Virus record (IMG/VR): IMGVR_UViG_3300032156_000002
Coordinates: 73,023-96,396 of that record
Length of the DNA: 23,374 nucleotides
Strand: one strand, 5' to 3'
From: a virus
Each line of letters opens with the position of its first letter. The stretch's first letter is position 1. The notes under the pieces were generated by a model. That model worked only from the letters and a program-made list of their open reading frames with translations, did not search any database and was not told where the DNA came from. Both the position numbers and the translations under genes were made by a program. Positions 1 to 6,446 of this stretch are shown here, piece after piece.

Positions 1-1
1 A

Positions 2-3000
2 AATTCCCGCGAGTACAAGATTACGCGGTTTGGGTTACACAAATTCGCGAGCGGCGACAAGACGTACACCGATATGTGGACGGCGGTTCTCGCAATCGGG
101 AAGGGCTTGGCGAAGTACCCCGAGGCCATGTCGTGGAGAACGGCCCCGGACACGGTGCTCGTGTTCTTCCCGCTCGCGTGGGAAGTCCTCGCCATGCCAA
201 TAGACGTGGCCGCCGGACTTGACCCCGAGTACGCGACCGTCCTTGACATGCCCGAGATTATCGAGCGCGGCGGCCCCGGCTCAGGCCACTTCGGCCACGA
301 GGGCAGGCCCGGAGAGGTGGGCGGGAGTCTACCCGACGAGGGCGGCCTCTTGACCGGGGAACCGGGCGATGCGCGGGTCAACACGTTTTTCACTAAACGC
401 GGACTCGGAATTGATGTAACACCCGAAGATGCCTTGGGCCTTTGGGAGACATGCAAGGAACTGAACGGCGGCGTGCGCACCGGTCTCACGGACAGCGTTC
501 TTCCTCCCGGCTCTCCACAGATTGAAACGGACGAGGTCTGGATTGCGCCCAACGGCGAGGCCGTTCGGGTTATCTTGGGCGGGCACGAGGGTGTCGCTCA
601 CGAGGCTCTTGAGCACTACTACGCAAAGGATGTCTCGAAATTCCTGCCCTTCCTTGACTTGAACATCAAGCAGACCGACCCGGTGTTACACGAAGGGAGA
701 GAGGTCGGTCGGCTCACATTCGTCGCGCCGAACGAAGAGGAGACGCTTGTCGCGACGGCATACATCGACCGGGATGGGAAGTTCCGGTGGAAGATAAAGG
801 AGTCGAGTTTTGACTTCGCACCAGAGCCTCTGCCGCCCACGGCGAGCAAGGAGGAGATTGTCCTCGCCAATCCGAAACACACGGTCTATGGCATCGTGGG
901 CGGCGTCGGCGCAGAGGAGTTGTTTATGGCGCACGGTTTCCTGCGCGTCAGCCGCGGCGGACAACCATCGGGGCCTATGTCAACGGCCGGTTTCTCGTGG
1001 GACGCCACCTTGACTCCAACTGAGCCGCAGAGGCGAGCGGTTATGCGCGTTGCCAAGGCCATAGAGGACGCTGGCGGCGGATACATGTGGGAGACTGCGA
1101 ATAGCAACAACAAGCATCCCGCCTCTGAGGGTATCTATTCGGCCCTTTTGGGGAACGCAAGCCGCGCTCGGAACGAACTACGGACTGCCCTGACGGGACA
1201 GCCGCACTTTCCCGTGGTCGAGCGGTCCGCGTGGCCGGACTGGGCACTGGCGCTCGTGATGCGCGGCGGGCCGGGAAGCGGTCACTTTGGGCATGAGGGT
1301 AGGCCGGGCGAGGTCGGCGGGAGTGCGCCGAGCGGAGGATTATCAATCGGAGCACCGGGGACCTACGGCACCGAGCAGGTCGTGCGAGGGCGATGGAATC
1401 CAAATGCCAACCTTGCCTACCACTGGACCGACTCCGAGGGACTGGAAGGAATCCTCGACAAGACAGAATGGGAGGCGGGAAGTCTCACGGTCAATCCCGG
1501 CTATCGGTATGTCGGGCATGGTCCACGTCAAGACCGTTTCGCGCTCGTGTTCGACCGCTCCATGATACGGGAGGACAAGGCAGAGGCGACGGTGCCATGG
1601 AGTGAGTGGGAGATACTCTCGCGCGATGATGTTCCCTTGATGCCGGGAATCAACGAACCGCAGGCGTTTCTTGGCTTCGGCGTTCGCACCCAGCGCGATG
1701 CTGATATTCTGCGCCGCAAGATTATCAAGTTCTATGATGACCCCGACTGGGGCACGATGTGGCCAATCCACATCGTGCCCGACGTGACACCGGTCCATCT
1801 GCGCTCAATGGTCGAGCGCGGCGGCCCCGGCTCGGGCCACTTTGGGCACGAAGGCCGCCCCGGTCAGGTCGGGGGAAGCATGCCCGGCGACGGATTATCA
1901 ACCGGCGAGCCGGGCGAGGACGTGAGCGCACGAGAGGCCAAGGTCCGCAAAAAACTCGACGCCATCATCAAGCGGACGAACGCGAAGATTGAGCGCATCA
2001 AGACCGCCGACAAGGCCGGTGCCATGCGCGTATTCTTCCGAGGGTTGGACAAAGAGCGCAACCGCTACGCGGGTGGCACGCACGTCAAGGGCTGGTGGAA
2101 ACTTGGCCGCGAGGCGATGGTCAAAATCATCTTCCAGTATCGCGCCTTTGCGGAGGCGAAGTACGAGAAGATGCCCCAAGTGGCCGACCTTTACGCGGGC
2201 GACACTTACAACAAAGACCGCATCAAGTACCTGCGCGAGCGGCTGGACCTCCTTGCCAGAATCGAGTATGACCTGCGGCACGTAGAGTCTGACCCGGACA
2301 TGATTGTAGAGAATGCGAGGAGTATCCAAACAGCCTTCAATGCCATGCGCGAGGTTGGCTATTTCCTTGCGCTTGATGCCGAACTCGCGCTTGACAACGA
2401 GGGGCACAAGTTCAACTGGCGCGACTCGGACCCAACGGTCGAAATGACCGTAGACGGCGAAACTATCAAGGTCGAACCGGCGGTGTACGCACGTGCCGCC
2501 GATATACGAATCGACTGGGACCCCAAGCCTGCGGAGACGCAGATTCTCGAGGCGCGGGCCGATGGATTCGCCGAGGCAATCCATACACGCATCGAGGCGA
2601 TGAGACCATTCACGGATGGACTTGTCAACGCCGCGAACGATGCGGTTCCGGGCCGTGTCCTCGTGGGTCGGGACAACGCCAGAGATGCGCTGAACGCCGT
2701 CGCCGCCGAGATTTACAACGCCGAGGCTCGCCCGAAGGTGTCCGCCATCCAGAGCCGCATCGGCATGGGCGAGTCCGTGCCGCAGGCTGACTTGGACTAC
2801 GTTGCCGACTGGACGGTCAAGTTCAAGGCATACGATTCGGCCATGAGAGACCTTGACCTTGCGCGGCGCGACGTGAGGACATGGCAGTTAGGCGGTCTAT
2901 CGTCGGAGTTGTGGAAAGACTACGGCGGACCCGAGGACACCATCCAACTCACGAGAGGCGTTGACACCGGCGACAGAATGATTGGCGGGGTTGAGGAAAG

Positions 3001-3562
3001 GAACATGAGGCTGGCGGATAAATTCCTGTCAGCCGTTGTCTCGCCCGATGTCGAACCCGGCATGGAGGTCAAGGTCTATCGGTTGGTCGAATCGGACCCG
3101 GAGCCGGACCGCGGCTTCTATCGGTCGAGCGACAGCGGCGACCTGCTCTCCGGCATCTACTTGCCCGACGGTGCGGATGCGACCACCTTCGTTCACGAGT
3201 ACGGGCATCATCTTGAGCAACACAACGCGGGATTGCACGAAGCGACCCGCGCATTCTTGTTTGAGCGAAGCAAGGGTTTGCCCATCGAGCACTATCCTGT
3301 GCCACCCTTCCGGCCGGACGAACAAGGCTACCTCACAGCCTTCCACCTGATACCCGACGACTACGCGGGCAAGGTCTACGGACCAGATGCCCTGCACTCG
3401 GGCGCGACCGAGGTCCTGTCACAGGGCCTTCACCGATTGAAAGAGGACCCGGTTTACTTCTCCGAGGGCGACCGCGACTGGTTTGACTTCACGGTGCTCT
3501 CCCTGACCGGCGACCTAGAGAGGGACATGCAATGGCTACGTCAACACATCCCTACGCCCTGA
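2..3562 (+). CDS. Modular phage head-region protein with three GGPGSGHFGH linkers and a C-terminal HEYGH metallopeptidase (5' partial)
   Basis: The frame is open to the left edge, and the ATG at 74 has no convincing ribosome site, so the gene starts outside the window. Numbering from that Met, identical Gly/Pro/His linkers at residues 65-85, 397-417 and 582-602 divide the protein. Module A (86-396) is unassigned. Module B (418-581) begins with a YHWTDSEGLEGIL stretch, then SLTVNPGYR and ALVFDRSMI, which faintly recall the ADP-ribosyltransferase-like toxin domains of phage MuF-type proteins (inference, weak). Module C (603-1162) is a long, charged, largely helical region ending in HEYGHHLE (H1041, E1042, H1045), a zinc-metallopeptidase HExxH motif; E1113 in TEVLSQGL is a candidate third ligand. 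The next gene starts inside its 3' end. Likely a virion-packaged or head-processed multidomain protein. Confident about the coding and the HExxH, unsure of function. Confidence 0.75.
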   Translation, partial: NSREYKITRFGLHKFASGDKTYTDMWTAVLAIGKGLAKYPEAMSWRTAPDTVLVFFPLAWEVLAMPIDVAAGLDPEYATVLDMPEIIERGGPGSGHFGHEGRPGEVGGSLPDEGGLLTGEPGDARVNTFFTKRGLGIDVTPEDALGLWETCKELNGGVRTGLTDSVLPPGSPQIETDEVWIAPNGEAVRVILGGHEGVAHEALEHYYAKDVSKFLPFLDLNIKQTDPVLHEGREVGRLTFVAPNEEETLVATAYIDRDGKFRWKIKESSFDFAPEPLPPTASKEEIVLANPKHTVYGIVGGVGAEELFMAHGFLRVSRGGQPSGPMSTAGFSWDATLTPTEPQRRAVMRVAKAIEDAGGGYMWETANSNNKHPASEGIYSALLGNASRARNELRTALTGQPHFPVVERSAWPDWALALVMRGGPGSGHFGHEGRPGEVGGSAPSGGLSIGAPGTYGTEQVVRGRWNPNANLAYHWTDSEGLEGILDKTEWEAGSLTVNPGYRYVGHGPRQDRFALVFDRSMIREDKAEATVPWSEWEILSRDDVPLMPGINEPQAFLGFGVRTQRDADILRRKIIKFYDDPDWGTMWPIHIVPDVTPVHLRSMVERGGPGSGHFGHEGRPGQVGGSMPGDGLSTGEPGEDVSAREAKVRKKLDAIIKRTNAKIERIKTADKAGAMRVFFRGLDKERNRYAGGTHVKGWWKLGREAMVKIIFQYRAFAEAKYEKMPQVADLYAGDTYNKDRIKYLRERLDLLARIEYDLRHVESDPDMIVENARSIQTAFNAMREVGYFLALDAELALDNEGHKFNWRDSDPTVEMTVDGETIKVEPAVYARAADIRIDWDPKPAETQILEARADGFAEAIHTRIEAMRPFTDGLVNAANDAVPGRVLVGRDNARDALNAVAAEIYNAEARPKVSAIQSRIGMGESVPQADLDYVADWTVKFKAYDSAMRDLDLARRDVRTWQLGGLSSELWKDYGGPEDTIQLTRGVDTGDRMIGGVEERNMRLADKFLSAVVSPDVEPGMEVKVYRLVESDPEPDRGFYRSSDSGDLLSGIYLPDGADATTFVHEYGHHLEQHNAGLHEATRAFLFERSKGLPIEHYPVPPFRPDEQGYLTAFHLIPDDYAGKVYGPDALHSGATEVLSQGLHRLKEDPVYFSEGDRDWFDFTVLSLTGDLERDMQWLRQHIPTP
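266..328 (+). repeat. GGPGSGHFGH linker copy 1
   Basis: Encodes RGGPGSGHFGHEGRPG then EVGGS. Copy 2 has the same 21 residues, yet 12 of the 21 codons differ synonymously, so selection acts on the peptide. It is followed shortly by GGLLTGEPG, a second conserved tail seen after most copies. Confidence 0.9.
1262..1324 (+). repeat. GGPGSGHFGH linker copy 2
   Basis: Same 21-residue peptide as copy 1 in different codons (for example AGC instead of TCA for serine). It separates modules A and B of the long first gene and is followed by GGLSIGAPG. Confidence 0.9.
1817..1879 (+). repeat. GGPGSGHFGH linker copy 3
   Basis: Differs from copies 1 and 2 by a single residue (Q for E in the EVGGS end). It separates modules B and C and is followed by DGLSTGEPGED. 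Confidence 0.9.
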
Positions 3563-3807
3563 GAGACCCGCAGAACGGCGAGATTTTCAATCTAGCCGGT
3601 GGACTGTGGACCGGCGAGAATCAGGAGGTCGTTGGCCTCCTGAACGTCTGGTTTGCCCGTTCCCGGCTGTATTTGGACGACCCCGGTAGGTATTTGCCCG
3701 ACCCGGACTGGCAGTTGGCGCAGGACGCCGCGCAGGAAATGGGCTTCGAAGTGGTTTCCGGTCCGCCCCCGGAAACGGGAGTGCCGCCGGAGGGGAACAT
3801 TTACTGA
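3532..3807 (+). CDS. Small conserved-type phage head-region protein
   Basis: A 91-residue acidic protein starting at an ATG preceded by an AGAGG ribosome site. It overlaps the 3' end of the upstream gene by 31 bases in another frame. It reads DPQNGEIFNLAGGLWTGENQ and then VWFARSRLYLDDPGRYLPDP, a pattern I associate with short hypothetical proteins next to phage head genes. No catalytic motif, signal peptide or membrane segment is visible. Its tight coupling to the preceding gene suggests co-expression. Function unknown. Confidence 0.7.
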   Translation: MATSTHPYALRDPQNGEIFNLAGGLWTGENQEVVGLLNVWFARSRLYLDDPGRYLPDPDWQLAQDAAQEMGFEVVSGPPPETGVPPEGNIY

Positions 3808-3811
3808 CGGC

Positions 3812-3919
3812 CTAGAAGTTCGTCCGGGCGAATTCGCCGAAATACCTGACGGCGGCGTGGTCATAGGCGAGCGCGGCGGCTTCGGGGGTCTCAAAATAGC
3901 CGAGTAGTCCGTTTGTGTT
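3812..3919 (-). pseudogene. Remnant of an AP2-type DNA-binding domain (C-terminal half)
   Basis: Read on the minus strand, this intergenic stretch encodes LLGYFETPEAAALAYDHAA followed by VRYFGEFARTNF and a TAG stop. This is the second half of an AP2 domain (strand 3 plus the amphipathic helix), in the form typical of phage HNH-AP2 homing endonucleases. The first half of the AP2 domain and any HNH motif are missing: upstream on this strand the frame runs antisense into the ChaB-like gene and no longer looks like AP2. It is convergent with the neighbouring + strand gene. Most likely the scar of a degraded or excised homing endonuclease gene. The protein match is clear by eye; the history is inference. 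Confidence 0.65.
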
Positions 3920-3965
3920 AGGCAGACTGTTCCGCGAGCGGTAGGATAAGACAGCGGAGGTATCT

Positions 3966-4898
3966 GTGCCCGGCTCTGTGACCGTGCCTAGTACGCTCAA
4001 AGGACACGCCGCCGACATCTGGCGAGCCGCATTCCTTGCGTCTTGCGAGGGCACGTGCAAAGGGCGCGAGGACAAAGACTCCTGCGCCGCGTCCATTGCG
4101 TGGACCGCGGTGAAGGAAAATTACAAGAAGGGCGACTCGGGGGAATGGGTCGCCAAAGGCGGGCCTATGACGGAGCAGACGAAATTGATTGAACGCAAGG
4201 AATTCTCGGCGGGCCAGCGGGGCAAGTTGGCTGAGGAAAACAAGGCCATGCCCGGTGGCGGCTATCCCATCGAGAGCGAGCAGGACCTTCGCAATGCCAT
4301 TCATGCGATTGGCCGTGCGAAGAATCGCGCCATGACTATCCGGCACATCATGCGTCGCGCCAAGGCCCTCGGGTTGATGAAACTCATCCCGGCGGGTTGG
4401 GTGTCCGAGGTGAAGTCGCTGGCGCAGATTATCCGCGCCGTTCCCGGCGACATCCTCGTTCGCCGCATCGCGCGCGAGCACGAGGCGACCTACGATGTCG
4501 AGTTGACTCAGCGTGGCCTCGCCAACACCGAGGCCGTTCGTCCTGCCTGCTTTGATAGCGAAGTCTGGCGTGCTCTGCCCGCGAGCGAACGCACCTACGG
4601 CGCGCTTCTGCGTCGGCGCTTCATCTCGCGGCAGTACCACGAAGCCGTGGACCAGATGCTTGAGAACGGGTGGGAAGCCCGGAAGAATCCGAATCGCCCG
4701 GAGGAGTTCATCTTCCGTGGCTACGTGAATACGCCCGACGGCGCGGTGTTCGTGCGCGACATTCTTGTGCGCCGCCGCGGTACGGGCACATGGTACCCGC
4801 GCGAGGTGAGCCGCGGGGCCAGCGCCTCGACCTCCATCATGCTCGACCCGCAGGAAATTCGGTATCGCGGCCCCGAAATCGAAATCCCGGTTCACTGA
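3966..4898 (+). CDS. ChaB-like plus DUF6582-like phage protein
   Basis: 310 residues. Start GTG with GGAGG at 3956-3960, five bases upstream. The N-terminus (about 1-65: LKGHAADIWRAAFLAS, later AASIAWTAVKENYKKGDSGEW) matches the ChaB-like domain found in phage head regions. Residues about 75-138 (FSAGQRGKLAEENKAMPGG, then DLRNAIHAIGRAKN and RHIMRRAKALGLMKLIPAGW) match the DUF6582-type module common in phage proteins. The C-terminal 170 residues are unassigned. Both small helical domains are often found next to capsid protease genes, but their roles are not established. No membrane segment is visible. The next gene begins a few bases after its stop. Confidence 0.7.
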   Translation: MPGSVTVPSTLKGHAADIWRAAFLASCEGTCKGREDKDSCAASIAWTAVKENYKKGDSGEWVAKGGPMTEQTKLIERKEFSAGQRGKLAEENKAMPGGGYPIESEQDLRNAIHAIGRAKNRAMTIRHIMRRAKALGLMKLIPAGWVSEVKSLAQIIRAVPGDILVRRIAREHEATYDVELTQRGLANTEAVRPACFDSEVWRALPASERTYGALLRRRFISRQYHEAVDQMLENGWEARKNPNRPEEFIFRGYVNTPDGAVFVRDILVRRRGTGTWYPREVSRGASASTSIMLDPQEIRYRGPEIEIPVH

Positions 4899-4905
4899 GG
4901 TGCGT

Positions 4906-5457
4906 ATGACCCCAACAGAGTCGGACCTCGTTCGTGGCGCGCGAGAAATTCTTGACATCTCCGCTTTGATTCTCCGCGGCGGGGCGGGGAGTGGGCACTT
5001 CGCTCACAAGGGGGTCCCCGGCCAAAGGGGCGGCAGTGCGCCGGGGCCGGGAGGCGGCACGGTTTCGGAGGCAGGCGGAACGCACAAGGGGGTCCCCGGC
5101 CAACGGGGCGGCAGTGCGCCCGGACCAATGGGACTCGGAACGAGTTGGCAAGGGGGAAAGTCATTCGCCCACACCCTGACGAACAAGTCATACGACTCTT
5201 GGGTGACGATGCTCTCCAAAAAGCCGCTCGCGAAGTTGCGGGCTTGGCAGGATGTTGTCTCTGGGCAGATGGAACTTCTGCGAAAGAACGGTGACAAGTC
5301 TCCGGGCGAGATTGCTTCGATAGAGCAGATGGTCTGGGAACTCGCCCTCACCGACGCGGTGGCACGCAAGGCATTTGCGAACGAGTTTCCGGCAGGCAGT
5401 TTCGGGCTTCCGGCGTGGCTGAAAGAATGGCGAGCGAAGGCGGAGGGGGCGCAGTGA
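4906..5457 (+). CDS. Linker-bearing phage protein A (GGAGSGHFAHKG type)
   Basis: 183 residues from the ATG at 4906, chosen over the GTG at 4900 because GAGG lies five bases before it. The N-terminus (DLVRGAREILDISALILRGG) closely parallels that of the next gene, so the two are partial paralogues. Residues 24-44 are a variant of the Gly/Pro/His linker; a second, truncated linker copy follows after 26 residues because of a DNA-level duplication. The rest (YDSWVTMLSKKPLAKLRAWQ onward) is helical and ends in WLKEWRAKAEGAQ. No catalytic motif is visible. Its TGA overlaps the next gene's GTG. Function unknown; it probably belongs to the same linker-tagged set as the long first gene. Confidence 0.7.
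   Translation: MTPTESDLVRGAREILDISALILRGGAGSGHFAHKGVPGQRGGSAPGPGGGTVSEAGGTHKGVPGQRGGSAPGPMGLGTSWQGGKSFAHTLTNKSYDSWVTMLSKKPLAKLRAWQDVVSGQMELLRKNGDKSPGEIASIEQMVWELALTDAVARKAFANEFPAGSFGLPAWLKEWRAKAEGAQ
4975..5037 (+). repeat. GGPGSGHFGH linker copy 4 (variant)
   Basis: Encodes RGGAGSGHFAHKGVPG then QRGGS, a diverged form of the linker in the long first gene, followed by APG. Confidence 0.85.
5005..5040 (+). repeat. 36-bp direct repeat, left unit
   Basis: Encodes HKGVPGQRGGSA. It is repeated at 5083-5118 with one mismatch (A/C in the Gln-Arg region), offset 78 bases and in frame. The near identity contrasts with the synonymous divergence between other linkers and points to a recent in-frame duplication. 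Confidence 0.85.
5083..5118 (+). repeat. 36-bp direct repeat, right unit (partial linker copy)
   Basis: Second unit of the in-frame duplication. It carries only the C-terminal half of the linker (HKGVPGQRGGSA) and lacks the GGAGSGHF part. Confidence 0.85.
5442..5446 (+). promoter_or_regulatory. Ribosome binding site deciding the 5454 start
   Basis: GGAGG seven bases before GTG 5454, inside the 3' end of the preceding gene. It supports the short start and translational coupling. Confidence 0.6.
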
Positions 5458-6446
5458 CGGACAGACTTCTCCGCGGCGCGCTTGAAATCCTTGACCTGTC
5501 GGCCGTCATTTTTCGCGGCGGACCCGGCAGTGGCCATTTTGGCCACAAGGGTCGCCCCGGCGAGGTCGGGGGAAGTGCGCCGGGCATGGGCGGATTGTCA
5601 ACCGGCGAGTCGGGCAAGACATATCCGGTGAAGTGGACCCCGACGGGGCGTGGCGTGGGCGCTGGCGTTTCTCACGAGAGTGATGACGGGAGGTTTGTCA
5701 TTCACGGAACCGGCGCTGGGCACGGAATGAATTATGTGTTGCAGGACAAGAACGCCAGCAAACCGGATGAGGCGGCGGGTCGCTTTGCCACATTGGCCGA
5801 GGCCAAGGACGCCGCCCAGCGCATCGCCAACGAGACAGAGGGATACACGACCGGCGAAGCAACTGGCAAGTATCCGGCCAACTTCAATCCCGAGACCGGC
5901 CTCTACAAGAACAAGGTCATTTACGTCCGCAAGAGCAACAGCCACAAGTGGTTTTGGGTGAACATCGCCAACGACCAAGCGGACGTGGACCGATTGATGC
6001 CCGGCATTCTGCGTGACTACAAGACCGCAGAGGGCAGGCAGTGGCAAATCAAGGTCGTGGATGTCGAGTGGGAAGGCGGCGATGTCTCCAAGATTCCGTA
6101 CTCGCTGACCGGCCCGGAACTCGAACGGTTCGCCAGCAAGGGATTGTCAACCGGAGAACCCGCCGGAGACTACGGTCGCCGTGAGGTCGTGAAGGTCAAC
6201 CTCGGGACGCTGAATGGAAAGCGCGTCTACATCGAACATCCCCTGCGCACCTCGACGGAGGAAGGGAACTGGCCGAATGACACGCTTCACGTCGGTGGCA
6301 GTAGCATACTACTGGATACCCAGCGCATGACGGAGTCCCTGTATCGCCTGATGCCAGCGGCCTACATGGCGGGCAATGGAAAGCCAGCCAGCGAGTGGCG
6401 CTGGTTCATTGACGAGGCGCGCCGCCGGGGATTGCTCCGTGGCTGA
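5454..6446 (+). CDS. Linker-bearing phage protein B
   Basis: 330 residues from GTG 5454, which overlaps the upstream TGA (GTGA) and has GGAGG at 5442-5446; an upstream in-frame GTG at 5415 lies deep inside the previous gene and is less likely. The N-terminus (DRLLRGALEILDLSAVIFRGG) is paralogous to that of the gene before. Residues 21-41 are a canonical linker with the GLSTGESGK tail. A second, orphan tail GLSTGEPAGD sits at residue 230 without the linker. Between them is a domain with DDGRFVIHGTGAGHG and GRFATLAEAKDAAQRIA, a small beta-rich layout; the C-terminal part ends in EWRWFIDEARRRGLLRG. No enzyme motif recognised. Likely part of the linker-tagged set. Confidence 0.7.
   Translation: MTDRLLRGALEILDLSAVIFRGGPGSGHFGHKGRPGEVGGSAPGMGGLSTGESGKTYPVKWTPTGRGVGAGVSHESDDGRFVIHGTGAGHGMNYVLQDKNASKPDEAAGRFATLAEAKDAAQRIANETEGYTTGEATGKYPANFNPETGLYKNKVIYVRKSNSHKWFWVNIANDQADVDRLMPGILRDYKTAEGRQWQIKVVDVEWEGGDVSKIPYSLTGPELERFASKGLSTGEPAGDYGRREVVKVNLGTLNGKRVYIEHPLRTSTEEGNWPNDTLHVGGSSILLDTQRMTESLYRLMPAAYMAGNGKPASEWRWFIDEARRRGLLRG
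5514..5576 (+). repeat. GGPGSGHFGH linker copy 5
   Basis: Encodes RGGPGSGHFGHKGRPG then EVGGS, one residue (K for E) different from copies 1 and 2, and is followed by APGMGGLSTGE. Confidence 0.9.

Noticed and set aside
1898-2584. 228-residue minus-strand frame
   Set aside because: It is the antisense shadow of the long first gene, with no recognisable motif and no ribosome site; GC-rich codon usage leaves such frames open.
3812-4096. Full 94-residue minus-strand reading frame containing the AP2 remnant
   Set aside because: The N-terminal 50 or so residues are antisense to the well-supported ChaB-like gene and do not resemble AP2 or HNH, so I annotate only the AP2-like part as a remnant.
3918-4958. 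346-residue minus-strand frame antisense to the ChaB/DUF6582 gene
   Set aside because: No protein motif, and the + strand gene here has clear domains and a good ribosome site.
5415-5453. Longer GTG start for linker-bearing protein B
   Set aside because: It lies well inside the upstream gene and lacks a good ribosome site, whereas GTG 5454 has GGAGG and the leader matching its paralogue.
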